NCBI GenBank assembly: GCA_018830445.1
Contig: JAHJSN010000153.1
Location: forward strand, 1 to 55,566
Reading direction: 5' to 3'
Length of the DNA stretch: 55,566 nt
From: Alphaproteobacteria bacterium
GTDB lineage: Bacteria > Pseudomonadota > Alphaproteobacteria > Rhizobiales > Hyphomicrobiaceae
Made by a program: the position numbers and the translations under genes. The first letter of the stretch is position 1. Each line of letters opens with the position of its first letter. Of the stretch, positions 7,358 to 16,553 are shown piece after piece. Below the pieces are notes generated by a model. That model saw nothing but the letters and a program-made list of their open reading frames with translations. It did not search any database and was not told the origin of the DNA.

Positions 7358-8197
7358 TCAATGGGAGATGATCAGCGGGATCGGACAAGCGTTGGTGAGG
7401 TCGCGGGTGACGCCGCCGAAGACGAACTCGCGCAGCCGCGAATGGCCGTAGGCGCCCATGACCAGAAGGTCGGCTTCGAGGCGGGTCGCTTCGTTGACGA
7501 TGGTGCGGGAAACACCGGCATTCGACGTCTGCAGCGGGGTGATGGTCGCGTTAATTCCATGACGGGCGAGCGTGGCAGCCAGAGCCTCGGCGGGCGTGCC
7601 CTCGTCCATCGGTTTGCCGTCCGCGGTTATGGTGAGGATGCTGACGTTGTCGGCGGAAACCAGGAAGGGGAACGCGTCATAGACGGCGCGGGCTGCTTCG
7701 CGCGAGCCGTTCCATGCGATTGCAATGGACTTGTATGAGTCCGGTGCGGCTCGGTCGCGCGGCACAAGGTAAACCGGCCTGCCGCTTTCGAGCGCGAGGC
7801 GTTCTGGAAAGTCGAGAACGGGACCAAGCTCCCAATCGGGATCGCGCTGGCCGGCAACAATCAGGTCCGCGGAACGGGCGTGCTCAAGAACGGCGCCGAC
7901 GAGGTCGCCGGCGAAGCCGCGCACGCTGACCCATTCGGAGACGAAGGGCTGCTGTCGGGTCGTCTCAATGAATTGATCGCGCAACTCGGCTTCGGCCTCC
8001 TGGGCGGCACGGATCATCTCCTGGATGACGGTTGCGTTGTAGGGGATCGCAAGCGGGGGCACGGGCGGGACGGCGGAGAAGGCCGCCGCGCCGATAAGAT
8101 GGGCACCGTTGGTGCGCGCCAATGCGCAGGCCGTTTCGAGCAGGCGCTCGCACCCATGACGGCGGCTCATATAGACGAAGATGGTTTTGAACTGCAT
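7358..8197 (-). CDS. Tandem universal stress protein (UspA family)
   Basis: A 279-residue protein made of two Usp domains. The first begins FKTIFVYMSRRHGCERLLE and is degenerate in its nucleotide-binding loop. The second (from about residue 150) starts SIAIAWNGSREAARAV and ends with the typical ATP-binding loop VMGAYGHSRLREFVFGGVTRDL. Two-domain Usps occur widely in Rhizobiales; they are cytoplasmic stress proteins, some binding ATP. The ATG at 8197 is chosen because the domain begins there; the open frame extends 50 codons upstream with no homology-like character. It is divergent from the next gene across 164 bp. Confidence 0.88.
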   Translation of the reverse strand: MQFKTIFVYMSRRHGCERLLETACALARTNGAHLIGAAAFSAVPPVPPLAIPYNATVIQEMIRAAQEAEAELRDQFIETTRQQPFVSEWVSVRGFAGDLVGAVLEHARSADLIVAGQRDPDWELGPVLDFPERLALESGRPVYLVPRDRAAPDSYKSIAIAWNGSREAARAVYDAFPFLVSADNVSILTITADGKPMDEGTPAEALAATLARHGINATITPLQTSNAGVSRTIVNEATRLEADLLVMGAYGHSRLREFVFGGVTRDLTNACPIPLIISH

Positions 8198-8361
8198 CGC
8201 CGGACTCCGGGTGGTGGGGCTGCACTGCGTTTTCAATACCGTCGCTGCAAGACACAATGAAGGGTGTCGAGGCGCGGAACCTTGACAAACATCAACGTTG
8301 CAGAATTCCGGATCGTTAGAGTTGGAGTGGAACCTCGAAAGCAGCATAAGGACACCCGCAG

Positions 8362-8685
8362 ATGTTTCGCCGACTCCATCCGCACTCGCTCCGGTTCGCT
8401 CCGGTCATGCTGGCAGCGATCGCGCTGTCGGCTCCCCTGGCGTTTCGCGCCGCGGCAGATCAAGCCGAGCTGACGGAAGCGCAAAGGACGCTGCTCGAAC
8501 TGCAGCTCAAGGACCACTACAAGTGCGAACTCAGCGAGATATTGTCCTCGCGCGAAATCGAGGTCGGCGGGCACAAGCAGCTTGAAGGGCGGATACGGTG
8601 TCTCGACCAGCGGGAGGTCGACTTCACGCAGGCTGGAGACAATCAGAAGTTCCAACTGAGACTGTGCATGCCGACGGTGTGCTGA
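8362..8685 (+). CDS. Small exported protein of unknown function
   Basis: A 107-residue protein with a clear Sec signal peptide (RFAPVMLAAIALSAPLAFRAAAD) and a mature part of about 74 residues with three cysteines (KCEL, RCLD, LCMPTVC), likely periplasmic. The last two may form a disulfide. No family recognised. The start ATG at 8362 gives the signal peptide directly. Divergent from the Usp gene. Confidence 0.7.
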   Translation: MFRRLHPHSLRFAPVMLAAIALSAPLAFRAAADQAELTEAQRTLLELQLKDHYKCELSEILSSREIEVGGHKQLEGRIRCLDQREVDFTQAGDNQKFQLRLCMPTVC

Positions 8686-9056
8686 GATCGCGAGCCGCGG
8701 TCTCGCCAGATTGAGAGGGGCCGCGGCGCCTTTATCATCGTGCCGGAAATAGCAACCCGGATATCCACCGTTTCGTTTGCCCTGGGGATAGCGGGGACAG
8801 TCGTGGGCGCCGCGATTTTGCGCCCGCGAATCTCTTTAACGCTTGAAACCTGAAATAGCGTTGACTCGTTGCTTTCCGTGGACCGGGGCGTTGCCTCGCC
8901 TTACCTCCACCAGCGTTGGTTGCCCTGCTCCATCCGCAATCGTTGCGAGGGCCAGAGGCTTTGTCCTTTGCGCGCTCAAAGTCGAGCGCGTGGTTGCGTT
9001 GGTGCCGTCTCCCCGCCTGCTTTGATATGAGCGGGAGCAGTTCAAACGAGGTATCG
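8686..9056. other. Intergenic region before tadD
   Basis: About 370 bp with no recognisable gene. Open frames crossing it lack ribosome-binding sites or are extensions of tadD upstream of its real start. No strong terminator is seen after the preceding gene. Confidence 0.5.
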
Positions 9057-9911
9057 ATGTCCAAGTCGTTGCACTTCAAGCGTCGTATCGGGCGCTTTCC
9101 GTTCGGCGCCACTGCCGCAATCGCCGCAGGGCTCATGACCAGCGCATGCGCGCAAAGCGGGATCAACCTTCCAGACTTCTCGCTCGCGCAACCCGGTGCG
9201 GGTGCCGCTCCCATCACTACCGGTTCGATCGCGTCGAGTTCGCTTGCCCCTGTCGGCGCGGAAGATGCGCTGGCGAAGGCTCCGGCCACGGCAGATTCGC
9301 AGAAGTCGCTCGCCGAGGCGCGCGCGCTTCGCGACGGGAACCAGAAGGCGAAGGCGCTTGCCGTATTGGAAGCTGCTTCGCAGTCGGACCCCACCAACAA
9401 GGTGTTGCTGCGCGAGCGCGGCCTTATTGCCGCCGACCTGGGCCGGCTCGACGAAGCCAAGGACTACCTGCGCGGGGCGATCGACGAAGCCAATCCGGAC
9501 TGGCGCACGCATTCCGCACTCGGGTCGGCACTTGCCGCCGAGGGCAACCACGGCGACGCGCAACGGGAATTCGCGCGGGCGCTTGAACTGTCCCCCGACA
9601 ACCCTTCGGTTTTGAACAACCTGGCGCTGTCCTATGCACTCGACGGCAAGCACGAGATGGCCGAGGGAATGCTGCGGCAGGCCGCGGAGCGCAGCGGCAA
9701 CGTCAAGACGAAACAGAATCTGGCTCTGCTGCTCGGTCTGAAGGGCCGCACGGATGAGGCGAGGCAGGTTGCCGCCACGGTGCTGCCGCGCGAAACGGCG
9801 GTCGCCAATGCCGGCTATCTCAGCGATCTTCAGTCGGGCAGCGTGAAGGTTTCACGTGCGGAGAAGAAGGCGCCCGTGACAACCAAGACGGCGCAGGCTT
9901 CGCAGCGTTAA
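9057..9911 (+). CDS. tadD: TadD-like TPR lipoprotein of the Flp/Tad pilus
   Basis: A 284-residue protein with a lipoprotein signal (LMTSAC, lipid cysteine at about residue 31), a low-complexity linker, then TPR repeats from about 90 to 235 (for example DWRTHSALGSALAAEGNHGDAQREFARALELSPDN, given here in the order seen). TadD proteins are outer-membrane or periplasmic assembly factors for Flp pili, helping the secretin. ATG at 9057 follows ACGAGG and puts the lipobox in the right place; an in-frame extension upstream does not. Other tad genes lie 2-7 kb away on the opposite strand, so this gene is separate from the core operon. A good terminator follows. Confidence 0.82.
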   Translation: MSKSLHFKRRIGRFPFGATAAIAAGLMTSACAQSGINLPDFSLAQPGAGAAPITTGSIASSSLAPVGAEDALAKAPATADSQKSLAEARALRDGNQKAKALAVLEAASQSDPTNKVLLRERGLIAADLGRLDEAKDYLRGAIDEANPDWRTHSALGSALAAEGNHGDAQREFARALELSPDNPSVLNNLALSYALDGKHEMAEGMLRQAAERSGNVKTKQNLALLLGLKGRTDEARQVAATVLPRETAVANAGYLSDLQSGSVKVSRAEKKAPVTTKTAQASQR

Positions 9912-9960
9912 CAGCGCGCGAACTTGCTGGCGCGGAAGACTTCCTGTTGATACGGACCGG

Positions 9961-9993
9961 CCCGGCCCATGCGAACGCGTGGGCCGGGTTTTT
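9961..9993 (+). terminator. Rho-independent terminator of tadD
   Basis: CCCGGCCCATGCG (9961-9973) pairs with CGCGTGGGCCGGG (9976-9988) with one G-T pair and a two-base gap, followed by TTTTT. Confidence 0.85.
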
Positions 9994-10166
9994 GATTCTG
10001 GGGTGCGGGCTTAACGATCTCGCTCGATGGGTGCAGCTCCTTTTCAATTTGCGCTGGACCAATCTGTTTCAGCCTCTAAGGTGGGTGGCTTGACGAATTT
10101 GGACGCGATGGCCTGCCCTGGTCGGCCGGCTGATATTTATTTGGCATCACGCTGGGGATCACCACA

Positions 10167-12014
10167 ATGGCCATGCAGCCGACGCTTTGGAAGAACATCG
10201 GTACAGTCAATACCAACGACAGCGGGCCAGGGGGCAACACTCAAAACGATTCCCAGGTCGTGGGGCTCGCCGGAGGCGGGTTCGTCGTTGTGTGGACAGA
10301 CAATAGCCATACCGGCACGGTCACCAGCAACGACAGCGTCAAGTTCCAGATCTACGATTTCCTCGGCAACAAGGTCGGCGGCGAGCAGGAGGCACTCGGC
10401 GCAATGCTCAACGGCGGCTTCGATGAATTCGATCCTGCCGTGACGGCGTTGCCGGACGGCGGGTTTGCAATTTCCCTGATACTCACCCTCACAAGCGGGA
10501 CGCCTGGGGGTCCTGTTTTTGCGCATTACGATGCAGCAGGCAATCTTCAGACCATCGAATCCACCGGCGATGATGCAAGTTCACCATCAATCGCTGCGTT
10601 GCCGGACGGTAGCACAATCTCCGTATTCGAGTTCGTCGATGGCGGCGGCGATGTTGGCATAGCCGGAGTGCCATTCAGCGCCAGCGGGACTTTGGGCACG
10701 CCGTTTCCTGTCCTCGACGAAACTGACGATCAGTTCGATCCGGATGTCGCAACGTTGAGCAACGGCAATGTCGTTGTCGTTTACGAGGACGAGAGCTCCG
10801 GCGGGCCCGACGTCGATATCGCATTCGGCATTTTCAGTCCCACGGGTTCCGAGGTCGTCGGCAGGACATCGCTGGCTATCAACTTCACCATCGAACGCGA
10901 CCCCGCTGTTGCCGCGCTGGTCGGAGGCGGGTTCGTGGCCATTTGGGAGGACGTCGACGGGTTCACGGGAGACGCGAGCGGCTCTGCACTCGTTGCTGAA
11001 ATACGCGGCAATGACGGCACGCTCATTACATCCGATTTCCTCGTCAACACCAGCGCGACGGGGGACCAGGGATCAGTCGACGTAACGGCCTTATCGGACG
11101 GCGGCTTCGTGGCGACCTGGTTCGATAACGGCTCGCGGCTCGCAGGGCAGGTGTTCGATGCGCTGGGCAACAAGGTCGGCGACGAGTTCGTCGTCTCGGG
11201 CACCGGCCCATTCGATTTCCAGCCGTCGGTTTCGGCGCTCAAGGACGGGCGTTTCGTGATCACCTATACGTCAGACGTCGAACTCGGCAGCAACAGGGAA
11301 ATCGTTGCGCAGGTCTTCGATCCGCGACAGGATCCAATCACCGGCACCGAGCAGGCGGATGCGATCGCTGCCCGGCTCGATGGGGGCATCATCAACGCAC
11401 TCGGCGGCAACGATACGATCCAGGGCTTCAACGGCATCGATTTCATGCGCGGCGGCAACGGCAACGACACAGAGCGCGGCGGCAATGGAAATGACCGCCT
11501 CTTCGGCGACAATGGCCTGGATACACTGTTTGGCGATAACGGCATCGACCGGCTGTTCGGCGGCAATCATAACGACATCATGCGCGGCGGCAACCAAACC
11601 GATTTCTTGCGCGGCGAGAATGGCAACGACCGGATGTTCGGCGATGCCGGCGACGACGTTCTGACAGGCGGGCTCGGCCGCGATATCCAGAACGGTGGCG
11701 CAGGCCGCGACCGGTTCGATTACGACAACATCAACGAGTCGCGCGGAGCGGCGCGCGACAGGATTGTCGGGTGGGAAGATTTTAAGGACAGGATCGATCT
11801 CAGAACAATCGACGCTGACACGACACTGGGCGGCAACCAGCGCTTCAAATTCATCGGCGACGATGCCTTTTCACGAACGGCCGGCGAATTGCACATCAAG
11901 TCTGTCGGTTCGATCGTAAGGGTCGAGGGCGATGTCAACGGCGACGGGCGCGCCGATTTCCAGATCGATGTCCAGGGGACCTCAACGCTCGTTCAAAGCG
12001 AGTTTCTGCTGTAA
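10167..12014 (+). CDS. Secreted RTX protein with seven N-terminal repeats
   Basis: A 615-residue protein without Sec signal. Residues about 25-385 hold seven similar units, each with a core like DGGFVVVW or GGGFVAIW, at roughly residues 36, 96, 146, 198, 252, 310 and 359. The 50-60 residue spacing and the number seven suggest a beta-propeller (inference). Residues about 391-520 are calcium-binding RTX nonapeptides (GGNGNDxxx type), then a C-terminal region with DVNGDGRADF, ending in STLVQSEFLL, a hydrophobic tail typical of type I secretion signals. The protein should leave the cell through an ABC-type I exporter, but none is encoded in the window. It could be an adhesin or surface enzyme; no catalytic motif is seen. 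It sits between tadD and cpaD/cpaC, convergent with the latter. Confidence 0.88.
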   Translation: MAMQPTLWKNIGTVNTNDSGPGGNTQNDSQVVGLAGGGFVVVWTDNSHTGTVTSNDSVKFQIYDFLGNKVGGEQEALGAMLNGGFDEFDPAVTALPDGGFAISLILTLTSGTPGGPVFAHYDAAGNLQTIESTGDDASSPSIAALPDGSTISVFEFVDGGGDVGIAGVPFSASGTLGTPFPVLDETDDQFDPDVATLSNGNVVVVYEDESSGGPDVDIAFGIFSPTGSEVVGRTSLAINFTIERDPAVAALVGGGFVAIWEDVDGFTGDASGSALVAEIRGNDGTLITSDFLVNTSATGDQGSVDVTALSDGGFVATWFDNGSRLAGQVFDALGNKVGDEFVVSGTGPFDFQPSVSALKDGRFVITYTSDVELGSNREIVAQVFDPRQDPITGTEQADAIAARLDGGIINALGGNDTIQGFNGIDFMRGGNGNDTERGGNGNDRLFGDNGLDTLFGDNGIDRLFGGNHNDIMRGGNQTDFLRGENGNDRMFGDAGDDVLTGGLGRDIQNGGAGRDRFDYDNINESRGAARDRIVGWEDFKDRIDLRTIDADTTLGGNQRFKFIGDDAFSRTAGELHIKSVGSIVRVEGDVNGDGRADFQIDVQGTSTLVQSEFLL

Positions 12015-12102
12015 TGACGGTCGGACGCCGGCCGTCCATTCGTCGCCCCAACTTCTCACAGCCGATCCCGGTAAAAGTCGACGATTGCTGGCGCCACTGC
12101 CT

Positions 12103-12834
12103 CTATCTTACGCCCGGACCGGCTGCTGGGGCGGAGTTCGTCGCTGCCGGTGCGGCGGAGCCGGCAGTGCTGGGCTGGCCATCGGCACCGACATATTCTT
12201 TCCACGTCGTGCTTCGGCGTTCACCGGAGCGCGGGCTTACGCCCTGTGCGCGCTGGAGATCGCGGGAATTTGCGACCGTGAGTGCGAGATTGCGTTGGGA
12301 GGCGCATCCGTAATTCTCATGGTGGATGCGTTCCCGGTCGAGATTGAGTTCATCGGGCCACTGGCCGCACTCCGGTGCGATTGCGACCGGGCGGACGTAG
12401 GCAAGTCTGATGGCCGGGCCGAATTCTGCGTTGTCGTAATCGCCGTGACGCTCCATGCGGACATCGCCACCGCTCAGGCCGGATGCCTGCAGAGCATCCT
12501 CGATCTCGCGCAGCGAGGGAATCGCAGCCAGATGAGCGCCTGCCGAGCGTGGAGCGGAGACGGTGATCGGACCGTTGGCCTCGCTGCGGTAACGCTTGAC
12601 GAAACGGTAGACGTCGGCCTGCTGCTCGTAGCTGAGCCCGTCGCCCTTCCCGCCCATCTCGATGAGCAACGCCTCGGTCTGGCCGCGGTAGGCAATGGCG
12701 TGGCGCTTATCGGGATCGTTCAGTTCGGAGGCGGTGAAATCATCGAGGCGCAGATGCTCGCGGCATCCGGTGAGTGAAAGTGCGAGTGCGGCGATGGCCA
12801 CGGCAAGCGATCCGGCTTTGCTGATGCTGATCAT
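12103..12834 (-). CDS. cpaD: CpaD pilus assembly lipoprotein
   Basis: A 243-residue lipoprotein with the signal AVAIAALALSLTGC (lipid Cys at about 24), followed by the CpaD-type body: DDFTASELNDPDKRHAI, a peptidoglycan-facing middle region, and GCASQRNLALTVANSRDLQ near residue 180, a hallmark of the family. The C-terminal 40 residues are low-complexity Ala/Ser/Pro. CpaD acts at the outer membrane with the secretin CpaC in Flp/Tad pilus assembly. ATG at 12834 overlaps the end of cpaC by four bases (ATGA), showing coupled translation. Confidence 0.9.
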   Translation of the reverse strand: MISISKAGSLAVAIAALALSLTGCREHLRLDDFTASELNDPDKRHAIAYRGQTEALLIEMGGKGDGLSYEQQADVYRFVKRYRSEANGPITVSAPRSAGAHLAAIPSLREIEDALQASGLSGGDVRMERHGDYDNAEFGPAIRLAYVRPVAIAPECGQWPDELNLDRERIHHENYGCASQRNLALTVANSRDLQRAQGVSPRSGERRSTTWKEYVGADGQPSTAGSAAPAATNSAPAAGPGVR

Positions 12835-14354
12835 CCCTTCACCCCCGGGTAGTCGATTATGAATCCATAGTCGCCGCGGTAGCGGCCGCTTTCGGCTCCG
12901 ATGCCGTAGACGCGGTTGATGCGGCCGAAGAAGAGTTCCTTCAGCTCACTCGTCGGTGCGTAACCGTCGTCGGGCCTCTCGAGGACATTGCGCGACTGGT
13001 GGGTCGCGAGGTAGGGCGTCACAAGAATGACGAGTTCGGTTTCGCGGCGGCGATAGTCGTTGGAGCGGAACAGCGCACCGAGCACCGGCAGATCCTTCAG
13101 GCCGGGGATGCCCTCGACACTGGTGCGCGTCTCGTCCGACAGAAGGCCGGCCATGGCGAGCGTGCCGCCGCTTGGCAGTTCGAGCGTCGTCTCGGCGCGG
13201 CGGACGCGCAGGCCGGGCAAGGACAAGGTCGCCAACTGGATTGCGCCCTCGGTGGAAATCTCGCTGACTTCGGCGGATATGGTGAGCGAGATGCGGCCTT
13301 CGTCGAGAACGACAGGCTTGAAGGACACGTTCACACCGAACGGCTTCCACTCCACGGTCACCTTGTTGTCTTCCTCGGCAATCGGTATCGGGAACTCACC
13401 GCCGGCGAGGAACTTGGCGGTTTCGCCGGAGATGGCGGTCAGCGTCGGTTCGGCCAGCGTGCGCAGGACCCCTGAGCGCTCGAGCGCCTCGACCAGGGCG
13501 GTAACGTTGTTATTGCCTGTCTGCCATGAAGGCTGAAGGGCGGTGCCGGCATTGACGCCGGGAAGGATCGCGCCGGCAACGGCTTCGGGAACGACAGAGG
13601 ACGTGACCGGGAAGGAATTCTGCACGACCTTGGCGAAGGTGAAGTTGCCGTTGCGCAGAACGGCGCCGGGTATGTCAACGCCGATGCGGCGCAGTGCGTC
13701 GCGCTGGATCTCGGCAACCTGGACCTTGAGCAGAACCTGTTCGTTGGCATCGGTGGCAAGCAGGTTGACGACGCCGTCCTCCTTCTTGACAAAACGAGCG
13801 GCGAGTTCGGTGGCGCGGTTCGCATCAACAGCCGACACGACGTTGCCGGAGAGCACGACGCTGTCGCCCATCATCTCAGCATTTATCTTCGAACCAGGGA
13901 TCAGACGGCGAAATGTGTCGTGAAGGGCAGTCAGGTCGCGGGTAACGGAAACTTCCAGGAACAGTATCTTTTCTCCGCCCGGCCCGACGAAGAAGGCGTT
14001 GGCCTCGCCCATATCCTTTGCAAGCAGGTAGATCTGCGTCGGCGTCTGCACGACAGCGTCGAGTACCTCAGGATTGGAGACCAGGACATTCTTCATTTCG
14101 ACAGGAAGCTCAATGAGCATCGACTTGTCGACACCGATCGTGATCTTTTCACGGATCGGGAAGGGGCCGCCGGCCGGGACCACCATGTGAGAACGATGCT
14201 CGGGGTCGGTCAGCATCGGCACGGGTTCGAATTCGTCGGGTCCCGCGTTGGCGGCCGCAATAGGCATGGCCGCAAGAAGCGGGGAAACCACGAGCGCGAC
14301 AAGCGCGCTTCTGGCGGCTCCCGGCGATTTCCACATTTGCAACAACGACAACAT
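12831..14354 (-). CDS. cpaC: CpaC/RcpA Flp pilus secretin
   Basis: A 507-residue outer-membrane secretin. A signal peptide (ALVALVVSPLLAAMPIAAANA) is followed by a pilus/secretin N-domain (VGVDKSMLIELPVEMKNVLVS, BON-like region about 115-200), and the C-terminal secretin domain from about 260 to 450 with the motif LAEPTLTAISGETAKFLAGGEFPIP (read in parts) and VRRAETTLELPSGGTLAMAGL. It forms the ring through which the Flp pilus passes. ATG at 14354 gives the signal peptide; the frame stays open 24 codons upstream without signal character. The canonical neighbours cpaA, cpaB, cpaE, cpaF, tadB and tadC are not in this window. Confidence 0.92.
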   Translation of the reverse strand: MLSLLQMWKSPGAARSALVALVVSPLLAAMPIAAANAGPDEFEPVPMLTDPEHRSHMVVPAGGPFPIREKITIGVDKSMLIELPVEMKNVLVSNPEVLDAVVQTPTQIYLLAKDMGEANAFFVGPGGEKILFLEVSVTRDLTALHDTFRRLIPGSKINAEMMGDSVVLSGNVVSAVDANRATELAARFVKKEDGVVNLLATDANEQVLLKVQVAEIQRDALRRIGVDIPGAVLRNGNFTFAKVVQNSFPVTSSVVPEAVAGAILPGVNAGTALQPSWQTGNNNVTALVEALERSGVLRTLAEPTLTAISGETAKFLAGGEFPIPIAEEDNKVTVEWKPFGVNVSFKPVVLDEGRISLTISAEVSEISTEGAIQLATLSLPGLRVRRAETTLELPSGGTLAMAGLLSDETRTSVEGIPGLKDLPVLGALFRSNDYRRRETELVILVTPYLATHQSRNVLERPDDGYAPTSELKELFFGRINRVYGIGAESGRYRGDYGFIIDYPGVKG

Positions 14355-14739
14355 GCAACGACACCCCACGGTCTCTTTAATCGCAACAACATCACACTGG
14401 CCGCTGGAATACGCAGACGGCTGCACGGGACGGAATCTGATTGGGAACGCAGGACATGCTCAACACTGACCGCCGGACTTTCACGCAACTGGGTGGCAGA
14501 GTCCAATTCGGGGGGCTCCGGGATGTGGCCTCAGGGCCTGATTCAACAAGTTACCAACACCCTTGCAATCGGCAGAGAATCACCCGCGCGCCTATCGCAG
14601 CGTCCCGCCCGAGCGGTTTTTATTACGAAAACTCCGGCACTTGCCCGTTGCAACAGAAAGCCGGCCCGAAGACACATCGAGCCGGCGCGAAATATGTTTC
14701 TGGCCTGTTGGTAAGCCTTTGAAGGCTGCCGGGGAGGAG
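14355..14739. other. Intergenic region between cpaC and tadG
   Basis: About 385 bp on the path where cpaB is often found, but no CpaB-like protein can be read. It holds the weak tadG terminator and probably the cpaC promoter, which I cannot place. Confidence 0.5.
14654..14686 (-). terminator. Possible terminator after the tadG-like gene
   Basis: On the minus strand GCCGGC-tCGA pairs with TCG-gGCCGGC around a short loop, then TTTCTG. The stem is good but the T-run is short. Confidence 0.5.
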
Positions 14740-16362
14740 CTATTCGGACAGCCTCATGGCGGTGATCGAGTTGCCGATATTGCGGAACGCCTGGATCAGC
14801 ATGCCGCCATCGGAAGCGGTAAAGGTCTCATCGTCGCTTGTCGCACACTCGTTCAGGATCGCCTGTGTGTTGGGGTCGTTTTCAAGGCGGAAGGCGACGG
14901 TATAGATCGTGATCCCGGCGGCTTTGGCGTTGGCGCAGGCCTGGCGGGTCGCCTCGTTGAGATGTGCATTATAGCCTGCGCGGGTGTGCGTCGTGCCGAG
15001 CCTGCCCTTGGAGGCAAATCCATGGGAAGCGTAGATCGACAGGTTATGGTTGTTCTCGTCGTTGTAGTAGTTCTCGCCGTCGGTCATCAGGATCAGGATC
15101 TTGGAGTTCGCCTCGCTCGAGTATTCCCGGCCCTCGTCGAAGGGAGGCTCGGGAGAAAGGACGCGCCAGCCCCATGCCAGACCTTCCTTGATGTTCGTGT
15201 TGCCGCTGGCCTGCATCGAATCGATTGCCAGCTCGATCGACGACTTCATTGAATTGAGCGGCAGGATCGCCTGCGTGGTGCACATGGCATTCGGCCCGGT
15301 ACCGCTGACGATCGGCTGATTGGCGTACTTGCAGGTACGGGCCTGTGCGTCCTCGTTCGGGATCCGGATTGTTTCCCAGCTGGTGCATTTGCCGCGGCGT
15401 GAATAGTTCAAACAGACTTTCTCATACGGTGTGCAGGTGCCGCCATCGTCGTCGATGTAGCTGTTCGAATAGCCTAGGTTGTTGCTGCCCGCATCGCCCG
15501 GCTCGTCGGGCGCGAACATCGGCACGAACAGGCTGTCACCGCCAATGGCTGGATCATCGGTGACGTCGAGACCGCCGGGTCGCGCTTCGACGCATCCTCC
15601 CCAGGCAATGTTCAAGTCGTTGAACAGCTGGAAGCGCGTGCGGTTCTCGGAGAAGTTCTCGTAATGGATCGCCGAGGCACCGCCGCTATCGATCCAGCTG
15701 GCGCCTTGGTACAGCGATCCGACATTGACGGCGGCAGCAAACGGGATGACACCGACCTTGACACGCTCTGAGCCTTCCACGCCAGCGAATACCGGCTTCA
15801 GCAAGTCCTTGGCGGCCGTCTTTAGGTCGCTGATATAGGTCCCCGACATGGAGCCCGAATTATCGAGGACAAGGGCGATTTCGGTAGTTCCGTTGCCGCG
15901 ATTGACCTTGGCTTTGACGCTCACCTGGCGATCCTGGCTGATGCCGGGGAAATAACCCTCGACGGCCCTCAGCAGCGAGGCCTTCCAGTCGGTTGCGGTC
16001 TTGGCGGAGATCGACCCGTCTTCAGGGTCTATGACGACGTTCGCCAGCGTTGAATTGGTGCTCTGCGTCCGGTTTGCCGCATAATAGGCCTTGGCCATTT
16101 TCTCCCCAACGGTGGCGGCGTCGTCGGCACCGAGCTGGGTGGAGGCAGCGAGCATTGCAGCATCAAGCGCGCGCTGATCGCGGACACGTTCGGTTACAAG
16201 GCGGCTGTAATCGATGGCGACCGCCGCGACGAACAGGATCGCGATAATCATTATGCCGAAAAAGATCGATGTGACTCCGCGTCGGTCGCCGGCAAACGCG
16301 TGAAGCTGAGCCCGGCAGACGCGACCGCCGCGGCCAATATCAAACAGGAAATTCAAGCCCAT
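14740..16362 (-). CDS. TadG-like pilus assembly protein with von Willebrand A domain
   Basis: A 540-residue protein. Residues about 28-50 form the TadE/TadG-type N-terminal membrane helix (GVTSIFFGIMIIAILFVAAV) followed by DYSRLVTERVRDQRALDAA. From about residue 158 a von Willebrand A domain follows with the metal-ion site DNSGSMSG and a later LMTDGENYYND. An insert of about 110 residues within the domain is cysteine-rich (CTPYEKVCLNYSRRGKC and others), suggesting disulfides outside the cell. TadG proteins assist minor pilin placement or adhesion in Flp systems. Single gene, facing the same way as cpaC-cpaD but separated by 385 bp and a weak terminator. Divergent from the acyl ligase. Confidence 0.85.
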   Translation of the reverse strand: MGLNFLFDIGRGGRVCRAQLHAFAGDRRGVTSIFFGIMIIAILFVAAVAIDYSRLVTERVRDQRALDAAMLAASTQLGADDAATVGEKMAKAYYAANRTQSTNSTLANVVIDPEDGSISAKTATDWKASLLRAVEGYFPGISQDRQVSVKAKVNRGNGTTEIALVLDNSGSMSGTYISDLKTAAKDLLKPVFAGVEGSERVKVGVIPFAAAVNVGSLYQGASWIDSGGASAIHYENFSENRTRFQLFNDLNIAWGGCVEARPGGLDVTDDPAIGGDSLFVPMFAPDEPGDAGSNNLGYSNSYIDDDGGTCTPYEKVCLNYSRRGKCTSWETIRIPNEDAQARTCKYANQPIVSGTGPNAMCTTQAILPLNSMKSSIELAIDSMQASGNTNIKEGLAWGWRVLSPEPPFDEGREYSSEANSKILILMTDGENYYNDENNHNLSIYASHGFASKGRLGTTHTRAGYNAHLNEATRQACANAKAAGITIYTVAFRLENDPNTQAILNECATSDDETFTASDGGMLIQAFRNIGNSITAMRLSE

Positions 16363-16553
16363 GCCCTGGCACCTTTAAGATTCGGTTAGGCCAGAGTACG
16401 AAAAACCTGTTCAGTTCGAGTAAATCGACCGGCGACAATTTTATTCAAGTTCCAGCTTTCGCAGAGGGCGGGCTTGCCAGCCGCACCCGCGTGGTTTCAT
16501 AGTGCTGCGCATCGACATGTACAGCGCTCCTCATAGTTCCAACCTGCACATCA

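Noticed and set aside
8282-8310. Sigma-70 promoter with TTGACA before the small exported protein
   Set aside because: The -35 is perfect but no acceptable -10 is found at 16-18 bases.
16375-16389. CtrA-like site TTAA-N7-TTAG before the tadG-like gene
   Set aside because: One mismatch to TTAA-N7-TTAA and only 13-27 bases before the start codon, so weak and badly placed for an activator.
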